Of a stretch of DNA of 33,194 nt, positions 1 to 7,554 are shown piece after piece. Origin of the DNA: Rheinheimera sp. GTDB lineage: Bacteria > Pseudomonadota > Gammaproteobacteria > Enterobacterales > Alteromonadaceae. The notes under the pieces were generated by a model. The model was not told the origin of the DNA, did not search any database, and saw only the letters and a list, made by a program, of their open reading frames with translations. Both the position numbers and the translations under genes were made by a program. Location: contig DMYW01000009.1 in assembly GCA_003482455.1 (NCBI GenBank), positions 1-33,194 of the forward strand, written 5' to 3'. Each line of letters begins with the position of its first letter. Positions within the stretch are counted from its first letter, which is position 1.

Positions 1-47
1 AGCCGGTAGAAACTGTCAGTGCGTTGCTGGTTGAGTTGTTGGGTTAA
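1..47 (+). CDS. adk: 3' end of probable adenylate kinase (partial)
   Basis: An open frame runs from the window edge to TAA at 45-47 and encodes a C-terminal tail reading PVETVSALLVELLG. This resembles the C-terminus of gammaproteobacterial adenylate kinase (the E. coli protein ends PVAEVRADLEKILG). In many relatives adk lies directly upstream of hemH, which follows here. A strong terminator begins 15 bp after the stop. The assignment rests on 14 residues plus gene order, so it is tentative. Confidence 0.45.
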   Translation, partial: PVETVSALLVELLG

Positions 48-61
48 TACCTAGCTCAACT

Positions 62-87
62 AAAAAGGCCCGCCAGGGCCTTTTTTT
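62..87 (+). terminator. Intrinsic terminator after the partial adk
   Basis: The stem AAAAAGGCCC pairs with GGGCCTTTTT around a GCCA loop and is followed by a run of seven T. It closes the upstream unit before hemH. Confidence 0.85.
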
Positions 88-187
88 ATGGCTCAAATCG
101 ACTGTATCGAGCCTATGCGTTTGCTACCCATGTGTTTTTAAGCGAGCGATAGAGCCAGCACACCGCGACAATTGTTGATTTTTTTCA

Positions 188-217
188 TTGGGTTGAGTGA
201 ATGGCCAGTGCTACACT
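188..217 (+). promoter_or_regulatory. Candidate sigma-70 promoter for hemH
   Basis: TTGGGT (188-193) and TACACT (212-217) are separated by 18 bp and lie about 50 bp upstream of the hemH start. The match is moderate. The same hexamer pair with a 17-bp spacer occurs in front of ppiB at the other end of the window. The rest of 88-265 shows no gene. Confidence 0.35.
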
Positions 218-265
218 CGGCCCATTATGACAAAGCCGCCACTGCGGCGATGCCTAGGAGTTTTC

Positions 266-1270
266 ATGTCGACATGGCCATCATCTACTGAGTTGTCTCG
301 TTATGCCGTGCTGCTGGTGAATTTGGGGACACCCGACGAGCCCACCGTGCCTGCGGTGCGCCGTTACCTGAAACAGTTTTTGTCCGATCAACGCGTCGTC
401 GATTATCCAAAACCGCTGTGGCAATTGATTTTACGTGGCATCATTCTGCCGTTTCGTGGCCGTCGCGTCGCCAAGTTGTACCAATCGATTTGGTGGCCGG
501 AAGGCAGTCCGCTGCGCGTCATCACACAGCGGCAAACAGCGGCATTAGATAAAGCGTTGCAGCTGTCTGACACCCCGGTCACGGTGCGTTATGCCATGAC
601 GTACGGCCAACCGGCGATTGCCACTGTGCTGGATGAATTACGCGCCCAAGGCAAAGACAAAATTGTGGTATTGCCTTTGTACCCGCAATACAGCGCTACA
701 ACTACTGCCGCTATCGCCGACCAACTGGCGCACTATCAGTTGCAACAACGCGATTTAACGGAGCTACGCCTGGTAAAGCATTACCACCATACGGCGATTT
801 ACCGCAAAGCACTGGCCGGCTCGGTGAAAGCGCATTGGGCCAAGCATGGTCAAGCCGATAAATTGTTGTTGTCGTTTCACGGTATTCCGGAGCGTTTTGT
901 GCGCCTTGGGGATCCGTATGAACGGCATTGCCGCGAGACCGCAGCTAATCTAGCCGCTGATTTGGGGTTGACCGACGACCAAGTGCTTGTCAGCTTCCAA
1001 TCGCGAGTTGGCAAAGAAAAGTGGCTACAACCTTACACCGATCAACTGCTGGAAAGTCTGCCCGGCCAAGGCATCAAACGTCTGCAGGTCTTGTGTCCGG
1101 CGTTTGCCGCCGATTGTTTGGAGACACTCGAAGAAATCGCCGAAGAAAACAAAGAAGTATTTTTGCACGCCGGTGGCGAGGACTACCAATACATAGCTGC
1201 ACTCAATGATGCGCCATGTCACATCGCGGTGTTTAAGTTTTTAGTTCAACAACAATTACAAGGGTTTTAG
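266..1270 (+). CDS. hemH: Ferrochelatase HemH
   Basis: Ferrochelatase inserts Fe2+ into protoporphyrin IX, the last step of protoheme synthesis, at the cytoplasmic face of the membrane. The protein is 334 residues. It carries the N-terminal VLLVNLGTPDEP signature, the active-site His in LLSFHGIPERF (about residue 205), and the C-terminal CPAFAADCLETLEEIAEEN block holding the conserved Glu. The frame is open further upstream, but ATG at 266 is preceded by TAGGAG with 5-nt spacing, and the family N-terminus starts about ten residues after this Met. It heads a tight run with the MAPEG protein (start codon immediately after the hemH stop) and the hydrolase gene. The family assignment is secure. 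Confidence 0.97.
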   Translation: MSTWPSSTELSRYAVLLVNLGTPDEPTVPAVRRYLKQFLSDQRVVDYPKPLWQLILRGIILPFRGRRVAKLYQSIWWPEGSPLRVITQRQTAALDKALQLSDTPVTVRYAMTYGQPAIATVLDELRAQGKDKIVVLPLYPQYSATTTAAIADQLAHYQLQQRDLTELRLVKHYHHTAIYRKALAGSVKAHWAKHGQADKLLLSFHGIPERFVRLGDPYERHCRETAANLAADLGLTDDQVLVSFQSRVGKEKWLQPYTDQLLESLPGQGIKRLQVLCPAFAADCLETLEEIAEENKEVFLHAGGEDYQYIAALNDAPCHIAVFKFLVQQQLQGF

Positions 1271-1642
1271 ATGCTCACTGGATATTACGCAGCGGCACTG
1301 GCCGTGATGTATGTGGCGCTGGCGTTTTGGGTGATTCGCCAACGGTTTCGTTTGCGGGTAGGGCTTGGTGACGGCCAGCAACCGGATCTGATCAAAGCTA
1401 TTCGCATTCATGGCAACTTTGCCGAATATGTGCCTTTTATGTTGTTGCTGCTGTGGATGGTGGAGCAACAACAAGCACCGAGTTGGCAGCTGCATATGCT
1501 GGGTGGATTGATTCTCGGTGGCCGTGTGCTGCATTGCATTGGCTTATGGGTCAGTTCAGGCACCAGTATTCCACGCTTCTTCGGCATGATTAGCACGTTC
1601 AGTGCTTTGTTATTGTCGGCTGGCTTTTTAGCGACACGTTAA
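1271..1642 (+). CDS. MAPEG-family membrane protein (YecN-like)
   Basis: A 123-residue protein with three to four hydrophobic segments (about 5-22, 52-66, 72-92 and 104-119). The polar block IRIHGNFAEYVPF (about residues 42-54) is the signature of the MAPEG superfamily and closely resembles E. coli YecN (IRIHGNAVEYIP). Family members are small integral membrane proteins, some of them glutathione-dependent transferases or peroxidases; the substrate of bacterial YecN-like members is unknown. The ATG follows the hemH TAG directly, so translation is probably coupled. The hydrolase gene follows in the same frame 6 bp after its stop. The family is confident, the function is not. Confidence 0.85.
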   Translation: MLTGYYAAALAVMYVALAFWVIRQRFRLRVGLGDGQQPDLIKAIRIHGNFAEYVPFMLLLLWMVEQQQAPSWQLHMLGGLILGGRVLHCIGLWVSSGTSIPRFFGMISTFSALLLSAGFLATR

Positions 1643-1648
1643 TCCGCG

Positions 1649-2440
1649 ATGGCGATCAAAATAAGCGGGCAGGGCGCACCTATCCTGCTGTTACACAGCA
1701 GTTTATCAAGTCATCGGCAGTGGTCGGCACTTGCAGCGAAACTAGTCGCTACTGGGCGTTTTTGTGTGATAAGCGCCGACTTGATGGGCTACGGTGATGA
1801 GCCATGCCCACAGGCGCCACGGCCTTTTTCATTGGCCGATGAAGTGCAGTGTTTACTAGAGCGCTTGCCTGATGAAATACGCCGCCAACCGTTTTGTGTC
1901 GTTGGACATTCGTATGGCGGCGCGGTGGCGCTGCAGCTGGCCCTCAGTAAAGCGCTCGACGTGCGGCAGCTGGCGCTATTTGAACCGGTGGCGTTTCATC
2001 TGCTAAAAGCCGAGCCTGCACTTTGGCATGAAGTGACGGCACTGGCTGACGAGCTACCCAAGCTTTCAAGCGTGCAAGCCGCAGAGCGATTTATCGACTA
2101 TTGGCAAAAGGCCGGTTATTTCGCAGCGCTACCGACCAAAATGCAACAAGGCTTGGCAGCGCAAGTCGGGAAAGTCACGTTAGATTTTGAGGGCTTATCC
2201 GGCGCGCCATGGACATTCCATGACTACCAGCACCGTTTGCCAATGCCGGTTTGGTTAGGTTCAGGGCTGCAGAGTCGGCAAAGCGCGCAGCGCATCGTCC
2301 AGTTGTTGGCTGGCGTGTTGCCTGCCGTGCAATGCATGAATTTTCATTGTGGTCACATGGGGCCTGTGACCGATGCAGAGCCGATTAATCAAGCGTTAAT
2401 GCAGTTTTTAACTTCTAGATTGTCCAGCGGATCTGACTAG
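1649..2440 (+). CDS. Alpha/beta-fold hydrolase
   Basis: A 263-residue soluble protein of the alpha/beta hydrolase superfamily. The HSS stretch after strand 3 (LLLHSSLSSHRQW) is the oxyanion-hole region. The nucleophile elbow is GHSYGG (Ser near residue 87), and the catalytic His is probably in the C-terminal HCGHMGPVTDA. An Asp in the ALFEP to TALADE region or later would complete the triad. No signal peptide is visible, so it is probably cytoplasmic. It starts 6 bp after the MAPEG stop with no strong ribosome-binding site, which fits coupling, and the unit ends at the 2476-2498 hairpin. The substrate cannot be inferred; esterase, lipase-like and dienelactone-type activities are all possible. 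Confidence 0.85.
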   Translation: MAIKISGQGAPILLLHSSLSSHRQWSALAAKLVATGRFCVISADLMGYGDEPCPQAPRPFSLADEVQCLLERLPDEIRRQPFCVVGHSYGGAVALQLALSKALDVRQLALFEPVAFHLLKAEPALWHEVTALADELPKLSSVQAAERFIDYWQKAGYFAALPTKMQQGLAAQVGKVTLDFEGLSGAPWTFHDYQHRLPMPVWLGSGLQSRQSAQRIVQLLAGVLPAVQCMNFHCGHMGPVTDAEPINQALMQFLTSRLSSGSD

Positions 2441-2473
2441 CTAAATAGATGCGACTTGGTTGGCATGGACAGC

Positions 2474-2505
2474 AAAAAGCCGCACTAAGTGCGGCTTTGT
2501 CGTTT
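2474..2505. terminator. Bidirectional terminator between hydrolase and small heat-shock genes
   Basis: AAAGCCGCAC (2476-2485) pairs with GTGCGGCTTT (2489-2498) around TAA. On the minus strand it is followed by TTTTT. On the plus strand the T-run is interrupted but still present. It lies between the 3' ends of two convergent genes. Confidence 0.8.
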
Positions 2506-2523
2506 TAGAACCAGTCGTTTTGA

Positions 2524-3021
2524 TTAACCAACCGCTTGTTGGGTCAGTGTCACAGGTTCGCTGTTGGCCGCAGCTTGCTGCGGTAATGCAGCGGGAATTG
2601 CACCTTGCGCGATGGCAATTTTGCGCGGTTTTAATGCTTCCGGGACTTCGCGCACCAACTCAATATGCAACAACCCATGGTTAATGCTGGCGCCGGTCAC
2701 TTTAATGTAATCGGAGAGCTGGAACTTGCGTTCAAAATTACGCTCTGCAATTCCTTGATGCACAAAACGGCGGCCCTCGGTTTTATCAGCCTTTTGACCA
2801 CGAACGACCAAATTGTTGTGCTCTGTTTCGATACTTAATTCTTGCGGCTCAAACCCTGCAACTGCCATGGTGATGCGATACTGGTCTTCCCCAGTCACTT
2901 CAATATTGTACGGTGGATATGCGGGTTGTTTCTCATTGCGCGCAGCGGCGTCCATTAAGTTGACCAGATGATCAAAACCAATAAATGAACGATAAAATGG
3001 GGAAAAATCAAACGTAGCCAT
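2524..3021 (-). CDS. Small heat-shock protein, Hsp20/IbpA family
   Basis: An ATP-independent holdase chaperone that binds unfolding proteins in large oligomers. The protein is 165 residues. The N-terminus MATFDFSPFYRSFIGFDHL is of IbpA type. The alpha-crystallin domain spans about residues 36-128 and includes GFEPQELSIE and the FERKFQL strand. The oligomerisation motif IAI is at 135-137. After it comes an Ala/Gln-rich tail of nearly 30 residues, longer than in E. coli IbpA (137 residues). The ATG has GAGG 5 nt upstream. The gene lies downstream of tpx on the same strand with a 141-bp gap that contains a heat-shock-type promoter candidate and a hairpin, so its own transcription is likely. Confidence 0.95.
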   Translation of the reverse strand: MATFDFSPFYRSFIGFDHLVNLMDAAARNEKQPAYPPYNIEVTGEDQYRITMAVAGFEPQELSIETEHNNLVVRGQKADKTEGRRFVHQGIAERNFERKFQLSDYIKVTGASINHGLLHIELVREVPEALKPRKIAIAQGAIPAALPQQAAANSEPVTLTQQAVG

Positions 3022-3065
3022 ACATGCCTCACTAATTTCTTTTGTTAAGCAAATCAGTTAATTAC

Positions 3066-3088
3066 GAACCTCTCAGATGAGCAGGTTC
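3066..3088 (-). other. Hairpin in the leader of the small heat-shock gene
   Basis: GAACCT (3066-3071) pairs with AGGTTC (3083-3088), and CTC with GAG inside, leaving an AGAT loop and one bulged base. No T-run follows on the minus strand, so it is not a typical terminator. It would sit in the middle of a leader of about 100 nt upstream of the start codon. Confidence 0.45.
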
Positions 3089-3127
3089 AGCGAATTCAGG
3101 ACCCATTCGGCGTCCCTTACTCCCTAT

Positions 3128-3154
3128 GTATGAGCCACGTTTTTTCTTTTCAAG
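3128..3154 (-). promoter_or_regulatory. Candidate heat-shock (sigma-32-type) promoter
   Basis: Read on the minus strand, CTTGAA (3154-3149) is an exact sigma-32 -35 core. It is followed after 13 bp by GCTCATAC (3135-3128), which matches 4 of 8 positions of the CCCCATNT -10 element, including CAT. The predicted transcript would start near 3121. The -10 match is only partial. Confidence 0.4.
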
Positions 3155-3162
3155 CGCAGAAA

Positions 3163-3768
3163 TTAAGATTTTTTCGCGGCAAATTGTTTGGCCATCGCCA
3201 GCGCCGCCGTGTAGTCCGGTTCTTGCGATAACACAGGCACTAACTGCTGATAAACCAATTTGCCGCTGCGATCGATGATCAAGACTGCGCGGGCTAAAAT
3301 ACCCATGTCTTTGATCCGCAGACCATAATTGCTGCCAAAATCGCCCCAAACCGCATCCGATAACACCATGAGTTTGTCGACTTGTTCTTTTTGGCAAAAG
3401 CGTTTTTGGGCAAACGGCAGGTCGGTGGAAATAGTCAACAGAACCACATCTTTGGGCAAATTGGCGACTTCTTGGTTGAATTTTTTGGTTTGGATCGAAC
3501 AAACGCCAGTATCCAAACTTGGCACAACACTGATGAGAACCGTTTTGCCGGCGAAATCACTCAACTTCACGGCTTTAAAGCCGGCATCAACTACTTTGAA
3601 TTCGGGGGCCAGTTGTTGTAATTGTGCTGGAGTGCCCAGCAGTTCGAGTGGACGCTCGCCAGCTTTGATTTCAGACATGCGGCTTGGCAGCGACGCCGTT
3701 AAGTCCGCCGCCAGTGCAGAGCCCGCCAATATCATAGCCATCAGGCCAGTTAATAGATTCTTTGTCAC
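3163..3768 (-). CDS. tpx: Thiol peroxidase with export signal
   Basis: Thiol peroxidases reduce H2O2 and alkyl hydroperoxides with electrons from thioredoxin-like partners. The 201-residue protein carries the Tpx core. The peroxidatic Cys90 lies in PSLDTGVC and the resolving Cys125 in DLPFAQKRFC, followed by ARAVLIIDRSGKLVYQQLV and the terminal EPDYTAAL motif. Unlike E. coli Tpx (168 residues) it starts with a signal peptide (residues 1-20, ending SALA) and a linker of about 35 residues, so I infer a periplasmic enzyme. The start is GTG with AGGAG 7 nt upstream; that site is part of a palindrome, AGGAGTCTCCT (3770-3780). The small heat-shock gene follows downstream on the same strand. Confidence 0.93.
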   Translation of the reverse strand: MTKNLLTGLMAMILAGSALAADLTASLPSRMSEIKAGERPLELLGTPAQLQQLAPEFKVVDAGFKAVKLSDFAGKTVLISVVPSLDTGVCSIQTKKFNQEVANLPKDVVLLTISTDLPFAQKRFCQKEQVDKLMVLSDAVWGDFGSNYGLRIKDMGILARAVLIIDRSGKLVYQQLVPVLSQEPDYTAALAMAKQFAAKKS

Positions 3769-3914
3769 GAGGAGTCTCCTATGAGCATTAAAAACATCAG
3801 TGAATACAAGACACTAACACTACGAAAAAACTTTCATTTCAGTTTTTTATTTATTCGCATAATACCAACAACGGCGCTACACTGGTTTTTATCATTGCCA
3901 AATCCGGAGCATCA

Positions 3915-4946
3915 ATGGTAGCTGCTGTTCTTATATGTGACGATTCGAATCTGGCACGCAAGCAGATGGCAAAAAGTCTGCCTGCGGACTGGCAGGATAA
4001 GATATCGTTCGCAGGTCATGGCCAAGAAGCGATGGAAGTACTGAAACGTCAGCCCATCGACCTGTTATTCCTCGATTTGAATATGCCGATCTTTGACGGC
4101 TATCAAGTGTTACAAGCGATTCAAGAGCAAGATATTCCCGTTAAAGTCGTGGTCGTGTCAGGTGATATCCAGCCAGAAGCTCGCGAACGGGTGCTTGGCT
4201 ATGGCGCATTAGATTTCATCAAAAAACCAGTGTCAGCCGAAAAACTGCAAGAAGTGCTGCAGCAGTTTTTATCTGTTCACACTGAGCAAGATAGCAAAAA
4301 AGTGATCGAGCGGGCGATGAACGCCAATCAGCTCAGTAACAATTTCCAGCTTGATGCTATTTTGCGTGACGTGTTCCAAGAGTTGACTAACGTCGCCATG
4401 GGCCAAGCCGGTGATTTGCTGGCGCGCTTGCTGAATGTCTTTGTGAAGTTACCCATCCCGAACGTTAACGTCATTGAAGTCAGCGAATTGCATATGGCCG
4501 TTGCGTCAGTGGAGCAAAAAACCCGAACATCGGCGGTGTGCCAAGGGTTTATTGGTGGTGGAGTTTCAGGCGAAGCATTACTGATCCTCAATGATTCTAG
4601 TTTCAGCGATATCGCACAGCTGATGCACTACGAAGGTCGACTAAATTCCAAAGTTGAACTCGAATTGCTGATGGACGTCGGTAATATTCTGATCGGTGCA
4701 GTCCTCAAAGGTTTGGCGGAACAAATCGACATGAGTTTTTCGCAGGGCCATCCGGTAGTTTTAGGTCAACACGCGCCGGTGTCTGAGATGATTAAAGCCA
4801 ATGCCCGGCGATGGAAGCGTACACTCGCCATCGAAATTAGCTATGGCATTGAGAACCACAATATCCAGTGCGACTTGTTGCTGCTTTTTACTGAAGACAG
4901 CATTAAGACGTTGAAATATAAAGTCGAATTCTTGTTAGAAGATTAG
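3915..4946 (+). CDS. Response regulator: REC domain fused to a CheC/CheX-like domain
   Basis: A 343-residue cytoplasmic two-domain protein. Residues 1-120 form a receiver domain with acidic pocket D9/D10, phosphoacceptor D54 (LFLDLNMP) and K104 (DFIKKP). Residues about 145-343 resemble CheC-type phosphatases. The first helix has E156-x-x-N159 with a Pro 21 residues later (P180). The second, related helix reads D254-x-x-N257 (LLMDVGNIL), so the usual Glu is replaced by Asp. CheC proteins dephosphorylate CheY-P, so this protein may act on its own or another receiver domain; that is inference. GGAG lies 5 nt before the ATG. The PAS-GGDEF gene starts 2 bp after the stop, so the two are almost certainly co-translated. 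No histidine kinase is nearby. Confidence 0.88.
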   Translation: MVAAVLICDDSNLARKQMAKSLPADWQDKISFAGHGQEAMEVLKRQPIDLLFLDLNMPIFDGYQVLQAIQEQDIPVKVVVVSGDIQPEARERVLGYGALDFIKKPVSAEKLQEVLQQFLSVHTEQDSKKVIERAMNANQLSNNFQLDAILRDVFQELTNVAMGQAGDLLARLLNVFVKLPIPNVNVIEVSELHMAVASVEQKTRTSAVCQGFIGGGVSGEALLILNDSSFSDIAQLMHYEGRLNSKVELELLMDVGNILIGAVLKGLAEQIDMSFSQGHPVVLGQHAPVSEMIKANARRWKRTLAIEISYGIENHNIQCDLLLLFTEDSIKTLKYKVEFLLED

Positions 4947-4948
4947 CT

Positions 4949-5923
4949 ATGGAAAATTTCAGTCAAGATGTCGCCGAAGTCCACTGGCTACTCGACATGT
5001 TTCAAACGGTCGATGTTGGGCTAGTTGTATTGACGGCAGACTATAAAATTCAGGTCTGGAACGGCTTCATGGAGAACCACAGCGGCTTAACACCGCGGCA
5101 AGTTCGTGACCGCTATCTGTTTGATTTATTCTCGGAAATTGATGAAGAGTGGCTGCGTCGCAAATGTGATCCGGTCATTCTATTGAAAAACCGAGCTTTT
5201 ACCATTTGGGAACAACGGCCGTATATTTTTAAATTCCGCAATTATCGCCCGATCACCGGCTCTGCGGACTACATGTATCAAAACAGCACTATTTTCCCAA
5301 TCACAGATTTACGCGGCAACGTCACCCATTTATGTATGATTGTCTATGACGTGACGGACGTGGCAGTAAGTCGACTGGAATTAGAGTCGATGAATGGCCA
5401 GTTGCAACAACTATCAAAAACCGACTTCTTGACCGGCTTGCACAATCGGGGCGCCTGGGAAGAGTCACTGCACCAAGAGTTTAAGCGTCTTAAACGCAGT
5501 AACCACGGCGGTGCCTTGTTAATGTGTGACATCGACCATTTCAAACGGGTCAATGACACCTACGGTCATGCCGCAGGTGATGCGGTGATCCAAGCCGTCG
5601 CCAAAGCAGTGAAGAAAAATCTGCGCGAAACCGACATCGCAGGCCGTTATGGTGGTGAAGAGTTCGCCGTGCTGCTGGTGGATACCACCGCCGATCAAGC
5701 AGCCTATTTTGGTGAACGTTTACGCAAAACGGTCGAAAATCTAACCATTGAATACAACAATCAGTTATTGCGGGCCACTATCAGTTTAGGGATCGCTGAA
5801 TATCACCCAAGCATGGTGGAACACCGCAATTGGATTGAGAACGCCGATAAAGCGTTATACACGTCCAAAGCGAATGGTCGAAATCAACTAACGATATTTA
5901 GCCCTGAACTTGGTGGCGACTAA
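4949..5923 (+). CDS. PAS-GGDEF diguanylate cyclase
   Basis: A 324-residue protein predicted to make cyclic di-GMP from two GTP. Residues about 10-140 form a PAS-type sensor domain (LDMFQTVDVGLVVLTADYKI, ending IVYDVTDVAVSRLEL), linked by a short helix to a GGDEF domain (about 155-320). The active-site motif is GGEEF (235-239), and the metal/substrate region MCDIDHFKRVNDTYGH is intact. An RETD I-site (226-229) lies exactly five residues before GGEEF, so allosteric product inhibition is likely. There is no transmembrane segment. It is coupled to the upstream REC-CheC-like gene, suggesting that phosphorylation state and c-di-GMP synthesis are linked. The terminator at 5941 ends the unit. Confidence 0.95.
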   Translation: MENFSQDVAEVHWLLDMFQTVDVGLVVLTADYKIQVWNGFMENHSGLTPRQVRDRYLFDLFSEIDEEWLRRKCDPVILLKNRAFTIWEQRPYIFKFRNYRPITGSADYMYQNSTIFPITDLRGNVTHLCMIVYDVTDVAVSRLELESMNGQLQQLSKTDFLTGLHNRGAWEESLHQEFKRLKRSNHGGALLMCDIDHFKRVNDTYGHAAGDAVIQAVAKAVKKNLRETDIAGRYGGEEFAVLLVDTTADQAAYFGERLRKTVENLTIEYNNQLLRATISLGIAEYHPSMVEHRNWIENADKALYTSKANGRNQLTIFSPELGGD

Positions 5924-5940
5924 CGTTGGATCGCACCAAC

Positions 5941-5966
5941 AAAAAAGGAGCCTCGGCTCCTTTTTT
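5941..5966. terminator. Bidirectional terminator between cyclase and spoVR genes
   Basis: AAAAAAGGAGC pairs with GCTCCTTTTTT around a CTCG loop, with six A before and six T after, so it can work on both strands for the convergent genes on either side. The terminator after purF uses nearly the same stem. Confidence 0.85.
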
Positions 5967-6019
5967 GTTGTGCATGGCGAACAACAACGCGCCTAGCGTG
6001 CGAGACCTGCAGCAAATCG

Positions 6020-7531
6020 CTATGAATCGCTAGGTAACATGCCCAATACCTTGACGCTATGGTCGGCGTTTTCTTGCTCTAATCGAACGGTAAAGCCCCA
6101 CAAGCGATGTAAATGTCGCAGTACGTCTTTATAAGAGTCAGCCAGCGGCACTCGATTATTTGGCACAAAGCGCAGTGTCAACGAGCGATCCCCGGTCACG
6201 TCGACGTTGTAGACTTGGATGTTCGGTTCAATATTGCTCAGATTGTACTGAGCCGACAGCATTTGCCGAATTTTTTGATAGCCTTCGGCGTTATGAATGG
6301 CCGCGACCTCCAACGATGATTCTTTGTCGTCGTCGACGATAGCAAACAAATGAAAATCGCGAATGATTTTGGGCGACAGGTATTGGCTGATAAAACTCTC
6401 GTCTTTAAAGTTCTGCATCGCAAAGTGCAACGTCTCAACCCAGTTGCTCCCCGCAATATCAGGAAACCACTCTTTGTCTTCGTCCGTGGGCTGCTCGCAG
6501 ATCCGGCGTAGATCCGTGAACATGGCAAAACCCAACGCATAGGGATTGATCCCTGAATAGTATTTCGAGTTGTAAGGCGGCTGATACACCACATTGGTAT
6601 GACTGTGTAGCACCTCTAACATGAATTTGTCGCTGACCAGACCTTCGCTGTAGAGATGCTGCAAAATGGTGTAGTGCCAGAATGTTGCCCAGCCTTCGTT
6701 CATCACTTGAGTTTGCTTTTGCGGGTAAAAATATTGCGAAATTTTCCGCACAATTCGGATGATTTCCCGCTGCCAAGGTTTTAGCAGCGGCGCGTTTTTT
6801 TCGATGAAATACAAGATGTTTTCTTGCGGCTCTGCCGGGTAATGCACCTCTTGTGGTAGGTTCAATGCCTCTTTGTTGGGAATGGTGCGCCACAGTTGAT
6901 TGACTTGGCTTTGCAAGTATTTTTCCCGGTCCTGCTGCCGGCGCTGCTCTTCATCTAGCGAGATTTTTTGCGGCCGTTTGTAACGATCAACCCCGTAATT
7001 CATCAAGGCATGACAAGAATCTAAAATATCTTCAACCGCATCAAGACCATAACGTTCTTCACAATCACTGATGTATTTTTTGGCAAAAACTAGATAGTCG
7101 ATGATTGATGATGCATCGGTCCATGTTCGAAATAAGTAATTGTTTTTAAAAAATGAATTGTGTCCATAGCAGGCGTGGGCCATCACCAGTGCTTGCATAG
7201 TGATGGTGTTTTCTTCCATCAAATACGAAATACATGGGTTTGAGTTAATCACAATCTCGTAAGCGAGCCCCATGTAGCCACGTTTGTAGTTTTGTTCGGT
7301 TTGAATAAATTTTTTGCCGTACGACCAATGGTTATAGCCAATCGGCATGCCGACGCTGGAATAGGCATCCATCATTTGTTCGGCGGTAATAATTTCAATT
7401 TGGTTTGGGTAATAATCCAGTTTGTAAAACTTAGCGACTCGTTCGATTTCTCGTTGGTAATCGTTTAATAAATCAAAAGTCCAATCCGGGCCGTCGGACA
7501 GTGGCTGGGTGATTGAGGCGGTTTCAAGCAT
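6020..7531 (-). CDS. ycgB: SpoVR-family protein (YcgB)
   Basis: A 503-residue cytoplasmic protein of the SpoVR family, named for a Bacillus spore-cortex protein but widespread in non-sporulating proteobacteria. Conserved blocks seen here are WSYGKKF (about 69-75), MAHACYGHNSFFKNN with HACYGH at 119-124, and MNEGWATFWHY with E279 and H286. The His/Glu pattern suggests a metal site, but the biochemical role is not established. Length matches E. coli YcgB (about 510). GGAGG lies 8 nt before the ATG. It is the last gene of a prkA-yeaH-spoVR unit, 23 bp after yeaH. This trio is co-conserved and linked to starvation and stationary-phase responses in enterobacteria. Confidence 0.96.
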   Translation of the reverse strand: MLETASITQPLSDGPDWTFDLLNDYQREIERVAKFYKLDYYPNQIEIITAEQMMDAYSSVGMPIGYNHWSYGKKFIQTEQNYKRGYMGLAYEIVINSNPCISYLMEENTITMQALVMAHACYGHNSFFKNNYLFRTWTDASSIIDYLVFAKKYISDCEERYGLDAVEDILDSCHALMNYGVDRYKRPQKISLDEEQRRQQDREKYLQSQVNQLWRTIPNKEALNLPQEVHYPAEPQENILYFIEKNAPLLKPWQREIIRIVRKISQYFYPQKQTQVMNEGWATFWHYTILQHLYSEGLVSDKFMLEVLHSHTNVVYQPPYNSKYYSGINPYALGFAMFTDLRRICEQPTDEDKEWFPDIAGSNWVETLHFAMQNFKDESFISQYLSPKIIRDFHLFAIVDDDKESSLEVAAIHNAEGYQKIRQMLSAQYNLSNIEPNIQVYNVDVTGDRSLTLRFVPNNRVPLADSYKDVLRHLHRLWGFTVRLEQENADHSVKVLGMLPSDS

Positions 7532-7554
7532 GATGCATTCCTCCGTGGCGACGC

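Noticed and set aside
3062..3502. Minus-strand open frame overlapping the 3' half of tpx
   Set aside because: It lies in another frame of the well-supported tpx gene, and its predicted product has no recognisable domain.
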